Assembly (NCBI GenBank): GCA_020247085.1
Contig: JADCJJ010000045.1
Span: 1-42,475 of the forward strand
Direction: 5' to 3'
DNA: 42,475 nt
Source of the DNA: Myxococcaceae bacterium
GTDB lineage: Bacteria > Myxococcota > Myxococcia > Myxococcales > Myxococcaceae
Made by a program: the position numbers and the translations under genes. This document shows positions 33,373-42,001 of this stretch, in pieces. Numbering within the stretch: position 1 is the stretch's first letter; the number at the start of each line of letters is the position of its first letter. The notes beneath the pieces are model-generated. The model searched no databases. It was not told where the DNA came from and saw nothing but the letters and a program-made list of their open reading frames with translations.

Positions 33373-35876
33373 CCGACACCCGCTCGATGAAGGACAAGGC
33401 GACCGAGCTCTTCGCGAAGGGCAAGTTTGCGCGAGCCGCCGAGAGCTACGCGGCCTACTGCGAGGCCGAGCCGAAGGACCTGCAGGCCCGTCTCCGCATG
33501 GGCGACGCCTGGGTGAAGGCTGGCCAGAAAAGCCAGGCCATCGAGGCCTACCAGGCGGCGGCCGAGGGTTTCGCGAGGGATGGTTTTCTTCCGCGCGCCA
33601 TCGCCGCGTCGAAGCTCGTGCTCGAGCTCGACCCGTCACACAAGTCGATCTCGCGCATGCTGGCCGACCTCTACGCACGCAAGAGTGGATCGGCCCGGGC
33701 GGCCGCGCGGTCGAGCGCTTCGCGGCCCGGCATTCCCTCGCCGCTCGCGCCCTCGGTGGTTGCGCCCGCGCCGGTTGCGCCGGCGGTGGCTTCGCCCGTC
33801 GCGGCTCACGCCGGTGTCGAGGGCTCCCCCGGGAGCGCCACCGACGCAACCGAGTCCATCGCGGTGTCTGGTGACGAGGGCATCGAGATCGAGGTCGATT
33901 CCAGGCTGGCGACCGGTGAGTTCGAGATCCCCATCGGCGAGGCCTTTCACGAGAGCGCGGCGGCGGCGCCGCTCGCCGACCCCGGAGTCGGGAGCGCATC
34001 GGCTTTGGCGCGGGTGACCGGAACGCCGCCCCTCGACCCGGTGCAGGCTCCACGGCCGGAGCACTTCGAACTCGACGTCGAGGCGACGTCGGTCGCACCT
34101 CCTGCGTCAACCGGCACACCGCCTGCTCAGCCTGACGCGTCAGGCTTCGAGCTCGAGGTGGAGCCGGCGGGGCCCGGGCCCGAGAGCGGCGCGACGCCCG
34201 CCGCTGACGACGCGTCGGGCTTCGGGCTCGAGGTCGAACCGGTACCGTCTCCGGCCGAAGCCGACGTGTCGACCGGCGCGCGGCCGGCCGCGGCCGACGC
34301 CGAGCGCCTCGAGCTCGAGGTGGGGCCGGCACCGTCTCTGGCCCAAGGCGACGCGTCGAGCGGCGCGCGGCCAGCTGCGGGCGATGCGTCAGGCTTCGAG
34401 CTCGAGGTGGGGCCGGCACCGTCTCTGGCCCAGGGCGACGCGTCGAGCGGCGCGCAGTCAGCCGCGGGCGACGCGTCAGGCTTCGAGCTCGAAGTCGAGG
34501 TCGAGCCAGCGTCGTCACGGAACGGGTCTGACGCGTCGCGCAGCCCGAGACCGGTGCCAGCCGCCGTGGAGGCGGGCGAGCTCGGCGGAGCGCGGTCCTC
34601 GTTGCCGCGCGACCCGCTGGTGTCGGCGCGGGCGGCGGGCACGGCGTCAGCCGCCGAGCAGGCGCCCGGCCTCGCTGTCGCGGCCGGGGCTGGCGGGCTG
34701 GCGCCACCTCCTGTGAGGGCCTCGGCTGCGTGGTCGCCGCGACCGTGGCTGGCGCCGCCGGGGGAGGGACTGGGTGATTCACCGGCGCCTGGGGGCGCAG
34801 CCGCTTCCGGCGCCGGAACCGACGAACCAGCGAGCGAGGTCCGAACCGAGCTCGAGCGGAGCCTCGACGCGCTGGTCGGCGCCCCCGCCGCGCCCGTGAC
34901 GCCCTCCGTCGCCAGCTTCACCGAGCTCGAGCTCGATGGAGACTCGCTGCTCCAGGCGGTCGAGGTCGCGGCGGGCCGGGCGATGCCGCCTGCCGGATCG
35001 TCCGACTCGTTCGACCTCATCATCGAGGAGGCTATCGAAGATCCTGACGATGGCCGCCTCGTGCCCGGCGCGCTCCCGCGCATTCCGCTCTTCTCGGACC
35101 TGCCCGAAGACGCCTTCATCGCCCTCTTCGAGGGGTGCCCTTTGCGCCGCGTCGAGGTCGGCGAGCGGATCATCGATCAGGGGAGCGTCGGGACGAGCTT
35201 CTTCGTGATCTGCGCCGGGCGGGTGCGGGTCGTTCGCACCGACGGCGCGACGACCCGCGACCTGGCCACCCTCGACGAGGGCGCCTTCTTCGGAGAGATG
35301 GCGCTGCTCTCGGATGCGCCCCGGAGCGCCAGCGTCGAGGCCATCGCCGAGGACACGCAGTTGCTCGAGATTCCAGCCTCGGTGCTCACCGGGCTGTCGG
35401 CCAGGTTCCCCAGTGTCGCCGCGGCGCTGAAGAAGTTCTGCCGGCAGCGACTGCTTACCAACCTCATGAACGGCGCGGCCCTGTTCAAGCCGTTCACGCC
35501 ACGGGAGCGGCGCGAGCTCATCGAGCGGTTCCGCGCGCGCGAGGCCCGCACCGGAGAGACGCTGATTCGTGAAGGGCAGCCTTCGGACGGGCTCTTCGTC
35601 ATCCTCACCGGCGAGGTCGTCGTCGAGGCCCAGGGCCGTCACCTGGCTCGCCTGCACGAGGGGCAGATCTTTGGAGAGATGTCGCTGCTCACGCGCGCGC
35701 CCGCCACGGCGACGGTGCGTACGGCGCGCCGAACGTCGCTGCTCCGCTTGCCACAGGCAGACTTCCGCCAGCTCATCATGAGCCACCCGCAGATCCTCGA
35801 GCTGATTGCGACTCTCACCGACGACCGCCGCCGCCAGAACGACGCGCTCGAGCCGCGCCCCGACGCGATGGTGTGA
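33369..35876 (+). CDS. TPR protein with two cyclic-nucleotide-binding domains
   Basis: 835 residues from a GTG coupled to the HEAT gene. Residues ~5-105 are TPR-like (TELFAKGKFARAAESYAAYCEAEPKD). Residues ~110-560 are low-complexity Ala/Pro/Ser/Glu with a tandem repeat. Two Crp-type cNMP domains follow. The first (~572-690) has FFGEMALLSDAPRSASV with the phosphate-contacting Arg. The second (~700-835) has FGEMSLLTRAPATATV, where that Arg is Ala. No DNA-binding helix-turn-helix is visible. It is probably a cytoplasmic scaffold or sensor; only the first site looks able to bind cAMP or cGMP. The gene order links it to the HEAT lipoprotein. Confidence 0.85.
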   Translation: MTDTRSMKDKATELFAKGKFARAAESYAAYCEAEPKDLQARLRMGDAWVKAGQKSQAIEAYQAAAEGFARDGFLPRAIAASKLVLELDPSHKSISRMLADLYARKSGSARAAARSSASRPGIPSPLAPSVVAPAPVAPAVASPVAAHAGVEGSPGSATDATESIAVSGDEGIEIEVDSRLATGEFEIPIGEAFHESAAAAPLADPGVGSASALARVTGTPPLDPVQAPRPEHFELDVEATSVAPPASTGTPPAQPDASGFELEVEPAGPGPESGATPAADDASGFGLEVEPVPSPAEADVSTGARPAAADAERLELEVGPAPSLAQGDASSGARPAAGDASGFELEVGPAPSLAQGDASSGAQSAAGDASGFELEVEVEPASSRNGSDASRSPRPVPAAVEAGELGGARSSLPRDPLVSARAAGTASAAEQAPGLAVAAGAGGLAPPPVRASAAWSPRPWLAPPGEGLGDSPAPGGAAASGAGTDEPASEVRTELERSLDALVGAPAAPVTPSVASFTELELDGDSLLQAVEVAAGRAMPPAGSSDSFDLIIEEAIEDPDDGRLVPGALPRIPLFSDLPEDAFIALFEGCPLRRVEVGERIIDQGSVGTSFFVICAGRVRVVRTDGATTRDLATLDEGAFFGEMALLSDAPRSASVEAIAEDTQLLEIPASVLTGLSARFPSVAAALKKFCRQRLLTNLMNGAALFKPFTPRERRELIERFRAREARTGETLIREGQPSDGLFVILTGEVVVEAQGRHLARLHEGQIFGEMSLLTRAPATATVRTARRTSLLRLPQADFRQLIMSHPQILELIATLTDDRRRQNDALEPRPDAMV
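34134..34499 (+). repeat. In-frame tandem repeat, mostly 87-bp units (29 residues)
   Basis: Units begin at 34134 (75 bp), 34209, 34296 and 34383 (87 bp each), with a partial unit at 34470. The coded consensus opens DASGFELEV-PAPS. The copies at 34296 and 34383 are nearly identical over their last ~70 bases, pointing to recent duplication. All spacings are multiples of three, so copy number can change without breaking the frame. Confidence 0.88.
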
Positions 35877-35915
35877 CGGCCGGTCGCGTCGTGCCCCGCT
35901 CGCCCAGGCACTTCG

Positions 35916-36836
35916 TCAGCGGGCGCGGTGGAGGCGCTCCAGGTACTCGTCACGCGTGATGAGGCCCGCCTCGATGAGCAGCTCGAGGAGGCTGCGCATC
36001 GAGCGGACCTGGCTGCTGACGATCGTCTCGAGGCCCTCGACCTGCTCCCGGAGCAGCGCGATCTCCTTCCGCAGCTCGTCCTCGAGGTCCGGCTTCGGGG
36101 GCGGCGGGGGCATGGCCCGAGCGACGGCCTCGGGCCGCTTCGGAGACGCTGCCGGCGGCGCGACGACCGGCACCAGCTCGAACGTGGTTTCGCCCGGGAC
36201 GACGGGCGCCTGGTCGGCGCTCTGCCGCGGGTCGGGCGCATCACCGAAGTAGTACCGCCGAGTGGCCCGGTCGATGGCCGAGGCGGTCGCGACGACGGGC
36301 ACCACCCGCAGGTTCGTAGCAAACTCGAGTTCCTGGAGCGCCTCGACGTTGGTCGGGTCGGAGGTCGCGATGGTGAGCAGGCTTGCGTCCGCATCGCACG
36401 CCACCGGGAACACCCCGTAGTGCTCGGCGAGGTCCAGGCGGAGAAGGCTCGAGACGTTCTGCGGCAGCGCGGCGGCGTCGAGGTCGATGGTCTCGAGGCG
36501 GAGCTGCTGCGCCAGGACGCGGCACATGGACGCCTCGTCGACGAAGCCCATCTGCACCACCAGGCGCCCCAGCCGCCCGCCCCACCGCTTCTGCTCCACC
36601 AGCGCGGCCTTGAGGCGCAGCTCGTCGAGAACGCCAGCCTCGATCAACAGCTCTCCGAGGCGACGACGCGGGCGCGGCGGTGGCGGTCGTGGGGTCACGT
36701 GCGCGTTCTCCGTTCCGCGAGCAAGCGGGGCGAAGGCAGGCGCCCCGGTCACCACCTCGTCGTCACGGAGCGAAGGTGCTTCGGTGACGAGCCTGGGCTC
36801 GTCCCTTCCCCCCGTGCCGGAGCGCTGCTCGCCCAC
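35916..36836 (-). CDS. MshEN (GspE N-terminal) domain protein, possible c-di-GMP binder
   Basis: 306 residues from a GTG at 36836; the start is uncertain because no clear ribosome-binding site precedes it. Residues ~58-110 hold the two-part MshEN pattern (RRLGELLIEAGVLDELRLK, then RLGRLVVQMGFVDEASM). The rest of the type II secretion ATPase N-domain follows (LAEHYGVFPVACDADASLLTIATSDP to YYFGDAP). The ATPase domain is missing. A Pro-rich linker, a charged coiled coil (LEDELRKEIALLREQVEGLE) and a short SLLELLIEAGLITRDEYLERL helix end it. MshEN domains in MshE bind c-di-GMP, so a signalling role is plausible. It converges on the cNMP protein with a 39-nt gap. Confidence 0.82.
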   Translation of the reverse strand: MGEQRSGTGGRDEPRLVTEAPSLRDDEVVTGAPAFAPLARGTENAHVTPRPPPPRPRRRLGELLIEAGVLDELRLKAALVEQKRWGGRLGRLVVQMGFVDEASMCRVLAQQLRLETIDLDAAALPQNVSSLLRLDLAEHYGVFPVACDADASLLTIATSDPTNVEALQELEFATNLRVVPVVATASAIDRATRRYYFGDAPDPRQSADQAPVVPGETTFELVPVVAPPAASPKRPEAVARAMPPPPPKPDLEDELRKEIALLREQVEGLETIVSSQVRSMRSLLELLIEAGLITRDEYLERLHRAR

Positions 36837-36965
36837 CAGGGCACGGGCAGCGCCCGGTCGGAGCGCCGGGTGGGACTCGAGCCCCCGGGCCCCTTCAACA
36901 CCACGGTCGGGCGAGGTCGGGGCGCGCCACTCGGCGACGGCCCCCTGGTCCTCGCGCGAGGCGGA

Positions 36966-38102
36966 CTACTTGCCCGCCTCGGGCGCTGCCGGGCGAGCGG
37001 GCGGCGCCAGCTTCTTGGCCTCGGCCTTCTCGGCGGCCGTCAGCGGCTTGAGCCGGAAGCCGACCCACGACGCCTCGCCCCCCTTGAACTTCGCCACCGC
37101 GGCCATGCCGACGCTCTTGGTGGCGTCGTTCATCTCCCAGCCGAACGTGTCGGCCGGGCCCGGGTTGAGGAAGAGCGACTTCGAGGGCGTGGTCTCCTTG
37201 ACGAGCTCGGTGCCTGCGGTGTCACTCGTGGCCCGACCGCCGGCCTCCTTGATGTTCGAGGCGAAGCCGAACGCGATCTTCGCCTCGGCGATGGCCTTCG
37301 CCACGGCCTCGTCCCCTACGTTACCCGCCGTCCCGGCGTGGTCGATCGCCTGGGGGCCGGTGCCGCGCGGTGGGCCGTGAGAGACGAGCGCCACCGGCAC
37401 CTTCGCCTCCTTCGCCTCGCGCACCACCTCGGCGATGGTCGACGGGTGGTACAGGCAGCCCCTCGCGCACTTGAGGAAGCCGGGGTCATGGTACCCGGGC
37501 AACGACACGAGCATCAACTCGGGGAACTCGACGGCCCGTACGGCGTTGAGGTTGATGACGTTCGAGTGCTCCTTCTGGGCGGCGGTGACGCCGTCGGTGT
37601 ACTCGGCGCGGCACTCCTGGTTGCCCGAGAGCACCAGCACCGGCACCTTCGCCAGGGCGACCTCGGAGACGACGCGCGTGATGCCCGGGGCGAGATCGCC
37701 CGTGTCGCCCGTGATGATGATGGCGTCAGCCTTCTGCTCCTGGAAGAACTTCACGTACTTCTTCAGGGCGAAGAGGTTCTCTCCCGAGTCCTCGTTGATG
37801 GGCCCGAGCACGCCGACGACGAACTCACCGTCGGCGTCCTTGTCGGTGAAGGTCAGGTGAGCGCCCGAAAGCTTCGCCGCGCGCTCGCCGACCTTCACGT
37901 CCGACGTCGGGCCGGGGTCGATGGGCGCCGCGCACTCCTTCTCGGCGCGGATCTCAGGCGGCTTGGCGACGACCGGCTGAACGACGGGCTTCGGCGGCTC
38001 GGGCGGCGGCCGGGGGGGCTCCGCCGCCTTCTTGTCGGGGCACGCCGACAGTGCCAGCGCGCTCGCCACCATCACTGCTGCTTTCGACCACCGGCTGCCC
38101 AT
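36966..38102 (-). CDS. Metallophosphoesterase-like lipoprotein with degenerate active site
   Basis: 378 residues from the ATG at 38102, which has GAGGG upstream. The lipobox is LSAC (Cys21), followed by a Pro-rich stretch. The fold order of a calcineurin-like phosphoesterase is visible, but the metal ligands are eroded. Motif I (normally DxH) reads GVLGPINED; motif II GDTGD is intact; motif III is GNQE instead of GNH[DE]; motif IV keeps VSHGPP; the last GHxH reads GFAS. It may be a pseudoenzyme or use fewer metals. Anchored on the periplasmic side of a membrane by its signal. The MshEN gene lies 129 nt downstream on the same strand. Confidence 0.75.
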   Translation of the reverse strand: MGSRWSKAAVMVASALALSACPDKKAAEPPRPPPEPPKPVVQPVVAKPPEIRAEKECAAPIDPGPTSDVKVGERAAKLSGAHLTFTDKDADGEFVVGVLGPINEDSGENLFALKKYVKFFQEQKADAIIITGDTGDLAPGITRVVSEVALAKVPVLVLSGNQECRAEYTDGVTAAQKEHSNVINLNAVRAVEFPELMLVSLPGYHDPGFLKCARGCLYHPSTIAEVVREAKEAKVPVALVSHGPPRGTGPQAIDHAGTAGNVGDEAVAKAIAEAKIAFGFASNIKEAGGRATSDTAGTELVKETTPSKSLFLNPGPADTFGWEMNDATKSVGMAAVAKFKGGEASWVGFRLKPLTAAEKAEAKKLAPPARPAAPEAGK

Positions 38103-38199
38103 GAGCAATCCCTCGTGTTGGCGTGAAAGGTTGAAAGACCGCGCGTGGTTAGCGGAAACGGACTCGCCGGTCCAGCGGCTTCGCGGTACATGCGCGGCC

Positions 38200-38925
38200 A
38201 TGCGGAGCCTCGCCTCGTCGGTCGCGCTGTGTCTCGTGGGCTGTGCGCACGTGCCGTTGTCGCCCGAGGCCCTGGCCACCCTCGAGCGGCCGGCGTTCGT
38301 CGCCCGCGTCGAGAACGGCGCCGGGCCGCGCTCGTCGGCCTACCGGGACGACGCCTCACGCTACGCCGCGGGCCTCGCCAACCGGGACCCGCGCGAGGCC
38401 GACCGACAGCTGGCCCTCGTGCTCGACAAGGGGACCGACACCGATCGCGCGCTCAACCGCTACCAGCTCGCCGACACGCTGCGCGCCCAGGTGCTGGCCG
38501 AGCTGCCGAAGCGGCGTCCGTGGGACCGCGTCGCCTCGCCGGCGCAGGTGGCGTCACTCCTCGAGTCGTTCCTCGTCGACGAGCAGCCGGCGCGGGAGCC
38601 CGATCTGGCGCGATTGGCCCCGCTGGGCGTGGACTCGGTCGTCGAGCTCGTCGTCGAGGAGTTCGGCCTCGAGAGCCGGGGCGGAAAGGCGGGCGTCTAC
38701 CTCGTCGGGTTCGCGCGCCTGGTTCGGCTGGGAGGGCAGGCGCTGTACCGCCGCGCCTTTTTCAGCCGCGAGCTGTCGGTCGACCTCGAGCCGCTCGACC
38801 CCGTCGAGCTCGAGTCGAAGCCATCACGCTTCGGCAACCGGCTGCGCTCGATGCTCCTCGCCATCGCCCGGCAGCTTGCGGTCGACCTCTCTCCGGCGCC
38901 GACACCGGCCGGCCAGGAGCGCTGA
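38200..38925 (+). CDS. Lipoprotein of unknown function
   Basis: 241 residues from the ATG at 38200. The lipoprotein signal ends CLVGC (Cys15). The mature part is mixed alpha/beta: helical segments (RYAAGLANRDPREADRQLALVL, ALNRYQLADTLRAQVLAEL), then VDSVVELVVEEFGLES and a strand-rich VYLVGFARLVRLGGQALYRRAFF. This resembles a small periplasmic domain of outer-membrane lipoproteins, but I do not recognise the family. It is divergent from the degenerate phosphoesterase, with 97 nt between starts that should hold both promoters. Confidence 0.7.
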   Translation: MRSLASSVALCLVGCAHVPLSPEALATLERPAFVARVENGAGPRSSAYRDDASRYAAGLANRDPREADRQLALVLDKGTDTDRALNRYQLADTLRAQVLAELPKRRPWDRVASPAQVASLLESFLVDEQPAREPDLARLAPLGVDSVVELVVEEFGLESRGGKAGVYLVGFARLVRLGGQALYRRAFFSRELSVDLEPLDPVELESKPSRFGNRLRSMLLAIARQLAVDLSPAPTPAGQER

Positions 38926-39054
38926 AGCGGCCGCCCCCGCACGGCGCGACCCCGGCGTGACGGTTCGGGCTGCGCCCGCGGCTCCGCAGGCCCTCGTCGT
39001 CTCCTGCCAACGGGAGCGCAGGGCCGTGACGGTCCTGGGAGGGTGACGGGCGCG

Positions 39055-41367
39055 TCAGGGCGAGCGAGGGCGCCGGCGTCTCCCCAGCCCAAGCAGCGCG
39101 AGGAGCGGCAGCGCCGCGCCGCCGCCCTGACAGGTGCAGCCCATGTTCTCGACGTTGACGTTGCCGCCCGCGGCGCCGCCGCCGAGGCCGCTCGCGCCGC
39201 CCGCCCGGCCTCCGCTCGTCCCGGCCCCACCGCCCCCGGGCCCTGACGATCCTCCGCCGTTCACCGAGGTGTCTTCGGTGCAGAACCACTCGTCACCGAT
39301 GCGCGCCGCGCACACGCGGCCCACCGGGCAGGTGTTGGCGTTCAGCGGGTCGCACCGGCCCTCGCACACGCCGCTCAGGCAGCGCGTGCCGGGCTGGCAG
39401 GCAGCCACCGTCGGCAGCAGGCAGCTCGAGCCGGGGCCGACGATCTGGTCGGGGCAGGCGCAGATGCCGGTGCCGCTCCCCACGGGCGGATCCGGTTCAA
39501 CCTGCACGCAGGTCGCGCACTGGTTCGGCAGGGCGATGGCGCAGGGCGGGTAGCAGCGGTTGGCGTAGCACGACAGGCCGGGTTGGCATTGGCCACCGGG
39601 CCCGCAGGTCGCGCACTGCTGGCCCGAGCTCGCCGGCAGGCACACCGACGCGCCGCCCGAGGCCTGACAGGTCGACCCGGCGGGGCAGGAGCCGGGCGAG
39701 GCGACGTCGCAGCGCTGCCGGCAGAAGCCGCTGACGCACGCCAGCCCGTTGCGGCAGATGGCCAGGGGCGTTCCGCTGAGGCTGCAGGCTTCGTTGACGT
39801 CGCTCACCTCTTCGGCCGAGCACGCGCAGAAGCCGGCGCTGGGCTGACACGCGGGGCAGGCCCCGGGGCTCGCCGGGTTGCAGGTGGCGCGGCACCGGCC
39901 CCCGATGCACGCGGCGCCGCCAGCGCACGGCGTGGCGGTGCTGCACGCCTGGCACGTCGACGCGCCCGCCGACGGGTAGCACAGGCGCTCGTTGCGACCG
40001 TTGATGCCCAGGCACATCGTCGCCTGCCCGGCGACGGCGCTGCACGTGGTGCTCGAGCAGCCGGTGCAGATGGGGTCGCCGGCGTTGCAGCAGGCGCGGC
40101 AGAAGGCGATCTGCGGGTTGGCCTCGTCGGTCGCGCAGGCCGCGCAGCTCGGGCACACCTCGGATACCTCGCAGCGCGAGCCCAGCGTTCCCAGGGGCGT
40201 GCAGGTGCCGCCGGTGCAGCCGTACCCCGGCGCGCACGCGGTCGCGGCGTTCGAGGAGGTGCACTGGCTGCTGCATGGCGCCGTGGGGATGCAGTAGCTC
40301 CCGCCGGCCGACATCTGGCAGGTGAAGCCGCTGCCGCACTGGCCCGGCACCGACGGGTTGCAGGCGAGGGAGCACCAGTTCCGCCCCATGCCGTCGGTGA
40401 GGCAGAGCCCTGTCGAGCAGTCCTGGCCCGACGTACAGAACTTGCACATGTCGGGAGCGCCGATCTGCGGCAGGCACGCGAAGCCGCTCGTCGAGGGCTG
40501 ACAGGTGAACCCGGTGGGGCAGGGGGCGCCGGCGGCGGCGCAGTCGCTGGTGCAGATGCGGGTGGGGGCGCCGGTGGCGCCCTCGCAGACCAGCCCCGCC
40601 TGACAGGTGACGCCGCCGCTGCTGCAGACCGTGCCCTGGCTCCCCGAGACGCCCGGGTACACGGTGCAGACGTCGGAGAGGTCGGGGCCGGCCAGGTTGC
40701 GCTTGATCTGCCCGGTGCCGATGGTGGCGAACATCACCGCCACCGAGTTCGAGGTGTGATCGAACCCGATGAAGTGGCCGGCCTCGTGGGTGACGACGCT
40801 CTCGTAGTCGTAGTCGCCGGAGCCGAGGGCGCTCCCGCCTCCCCAGGTAACGGTGGCCGCGTTCATCTCGAGGTCCGAGTCGATGAGCTCGCCCGGGTAG
40901 AAGGTGTTGGTGGTGAGCCCCAGCGTGAGGCTCGAGTGACGCCAGTTCGGCGCGCTGAACCAGATGACGTTGTTCTCGTTGTCGCCGCCGGCGACGTTCG
41001 CCGACCCCTGGGGGCTGGCGTAGGTCAGGCCCGGCAGGTACGCGAAGGAGATCGCCGGGTCGCAGGTCGGGTTGGTGAGCGTCCACCGCTCGAACGACGC
41101 GTACATGCGCTGAAGGACCGTCGCGAAGGGCACCTGCTGCTGGCCCGGCAGCGTCGCGCGCCCAGGCACGTTGTCGATGGACGCCGCGAAGCGCACCTCG
41201 GGCAGGCAGCGCCCCATCGTGCAGACCCGGTTCCCGTTGGTGGCGCCGTTCTGCAACACGCACTGCGCCGTCGTGGTGCAGGGGTCGAGGAACCACTTCT
41301 TGCCCGACGGGTCGGCCCAGGCGCTCGCGGCGACGAGCGGGAGCAGCGCGAGCGGCAGGCGCCTCAC
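39055..41367 (-). CDS. Secreted matrixin-like zinc protease, Cys-rich, with MYXO-CTERM-like tail
   Basis: 770 residues from a GTG at 41367, preceded by GGAGGT. A Sec signal ends near AWA (residue ~19). Residues ~40-260 form a metzincin domain with HEAGHFIGFDH (zinc ligands H194, H198, H204) and a Met-turn candidate VMF. About 480 residues of Cys-rich modules follow (TCQAGLVCEG, GFTCQPST, C-PGxxC patterns), likely disulfide-bonded and extracellular. A Gly/Ser-rich linker precedes the C-terminus: GCTC near residue 741, a short hydrophobic helix (LPLLALLGLG) and RRRRP. That is the layout of MYXO-CTERM sorting signals, which are thought to be processed by a myxosortase and leave the protein surface-attached. 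Coupled to the upstream gene by a GTGA overlap. Confidence 0.87.
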   Translation of the reverse strand: MRRLPLALLPLVAASAWADPSGKKWFLDPCTTTAQCVLQNGATNGNRVCTMGRCLPEVRFAASIDNVPGRATLPGQQQVPFATVLQRMYASFERWTLTNPTCDPAISFAYLPGLTYASPQGSANVAGGDNENNVIWFSAPNWRHSSLTLGLTTNTFYPGELIDSDLEMNAATVTWGGGSALGSGDYDYESVVTHEAGHFIGFDHTSNSVAVMFATIGTGQIKRNLAGPDLSDVCTVYPGVSGSQGTVCSSGGVTCQAGLVCEGATGAPTRICTSDCAAAGAPCPTGFTCQPSTSGFACLPQIGAPDMCKFCTSGQDCSTGLCLTDGMGRNWCSLACNPSVPGQCGSGFTCQMSAGGSYCIPTAPCSSQCTSSNAATACAPGYGCTGGTCTPLGTLGSRCEVSEVCPSCAACATDEANPQIAFCRACCNAGDPICTGCSSTTCSAVAGQATMCLGINGRNERLCYPSAGASTCQACSTATPCAGGAACIGGRCRATCNPASPGACPACQPSAGFCACSAEEVSDVNEACSLSGTPLAICRNGLACVSGFCRQRCDVASPGSCPAGSTCQASGGASVCLPASSGQQCATCGPGGQCQPGLSCYANRCYPPCAIALPNQCATCVQVEPDPPVGSGTGICACPDQIVGPGSSCLLPTVAACQPGTRCLSGVCEGRCDPLNANTCPVGRVCAARIGDEWFCTEDTSVNGGGSSGPGGGGAGTSGGRAGGASGLGGGAAGGNVNVENMGCTCQGGGAALPLLALLGLGRRRRPRSP

Positions 41368-41930
41368 TGTGCACCTCCGGGGGTCGCCAGCCGTCGCACG
41401 CGCGCGAGGAAGGCGTCGGCCGTACCGAGGGTCTCGTGCTCGGCGATGGGCCCGACGAGGCCAGCCCGGCCGGGGCGGGCGAGCGTGAGGCCCTTGAGGT
41501 TGCGCTGCGCCACGGTCGCGCCCGGCCCCGACGTGAGCGTGACCTTGCCGAACGAGAGCCCCATCAAGACGAAAGCACCCTTCTCGTCGACCGCCGGCTC
41601 GAGGAAGAGCACCACGTCTTCGGACGGCTCGAAGCGCGCGGCTCCGGCGACCGATTGCCCGACGCCGTCGACGACGCCTCCCGGCTGCTTCACCAGCACC
41701 GTCGCGGGGGCGCGGCCCTTGAGCGGCTCGCGTACGGTGAGCTCGGTCCACGTCCAGATGCCGCGGTGCGCGTCGTCCCAGCTCGTCACCGAGCGCTGTA
41801 CGGTACCGCGGACGATCAGCGGGGCGCGGGCGACGAGCTCGTCGAGGCTGAGCGCCATGACGACGGTGGCGAAGGCAGGCCCGGCGGCGAGCGCGAAGAC
41901 GAGCGTGAGGTGAGCGCGAGGCGATGGCAT
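41364..41930 (-). CDS. Small secreted protein coupled to the metalloprotease
   Basis: 188 residues from the ATG at 41930, with GGAG about 11 nt upstream. A signal peptide (LTLVFALAAGPAFA) ends near residue 22. The mature part is beta-rich: LDELVARAPLIVRGTVQRSV, WTWTELTVREPLKG and EDVVLFLEPAVDEKGAFVLMG. It looks like a single compact domain without catalytic motifs or paired cysteines. Its stop overlaps the protease GTG by 4 nt, so the two are translated together. It could be a chaperone, inhibitor or partner of the protease; that is inference. I cannot name the family. Confidence 0.75.
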   Translation of the reverse strand: MPSPRAHLTLVFALAAGPAFATVVMALSLDELVARAPLIVRGTVQRSVTSWDDAHRGIWTWTELTVREPLKGRAPATVLVKQPGGVVDGVGQSVAGAARFEPSEDVVLFLEPAVDEKGAFVLMGLSFGKVTLTSGPGATVAQRNLKGLTLARPGRAGLVGPIAEHETLGTADAFLARVRRLATPGGAQ

Positions 41931-41962
41931 TCGGGAGGTCACTCCAGCCCCCGGCCGGGGCT

Positions 41963-41991
41963 TTGGGTCGAACCGGAGTGGAGTGTATACC
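41963..41991 (+). promoter_or_regulatory. Candidate sigma-70-type promoter for the DsrE-like gene
   Basis: TTGGGT (41963-41968) and TATACC (41986-41991) are separated by 17 nt. The predicted start point falls a few bases before the ATG at 42002. No Shine-Dalgarno sequence precedes that ATG, so the message may be leaderless or nearly so. Matches to consensus are partial (3/6 and 4/6). Confidence 0.3.
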
Positions 41992-42001
41992 GCGTCGCTG
42001 C

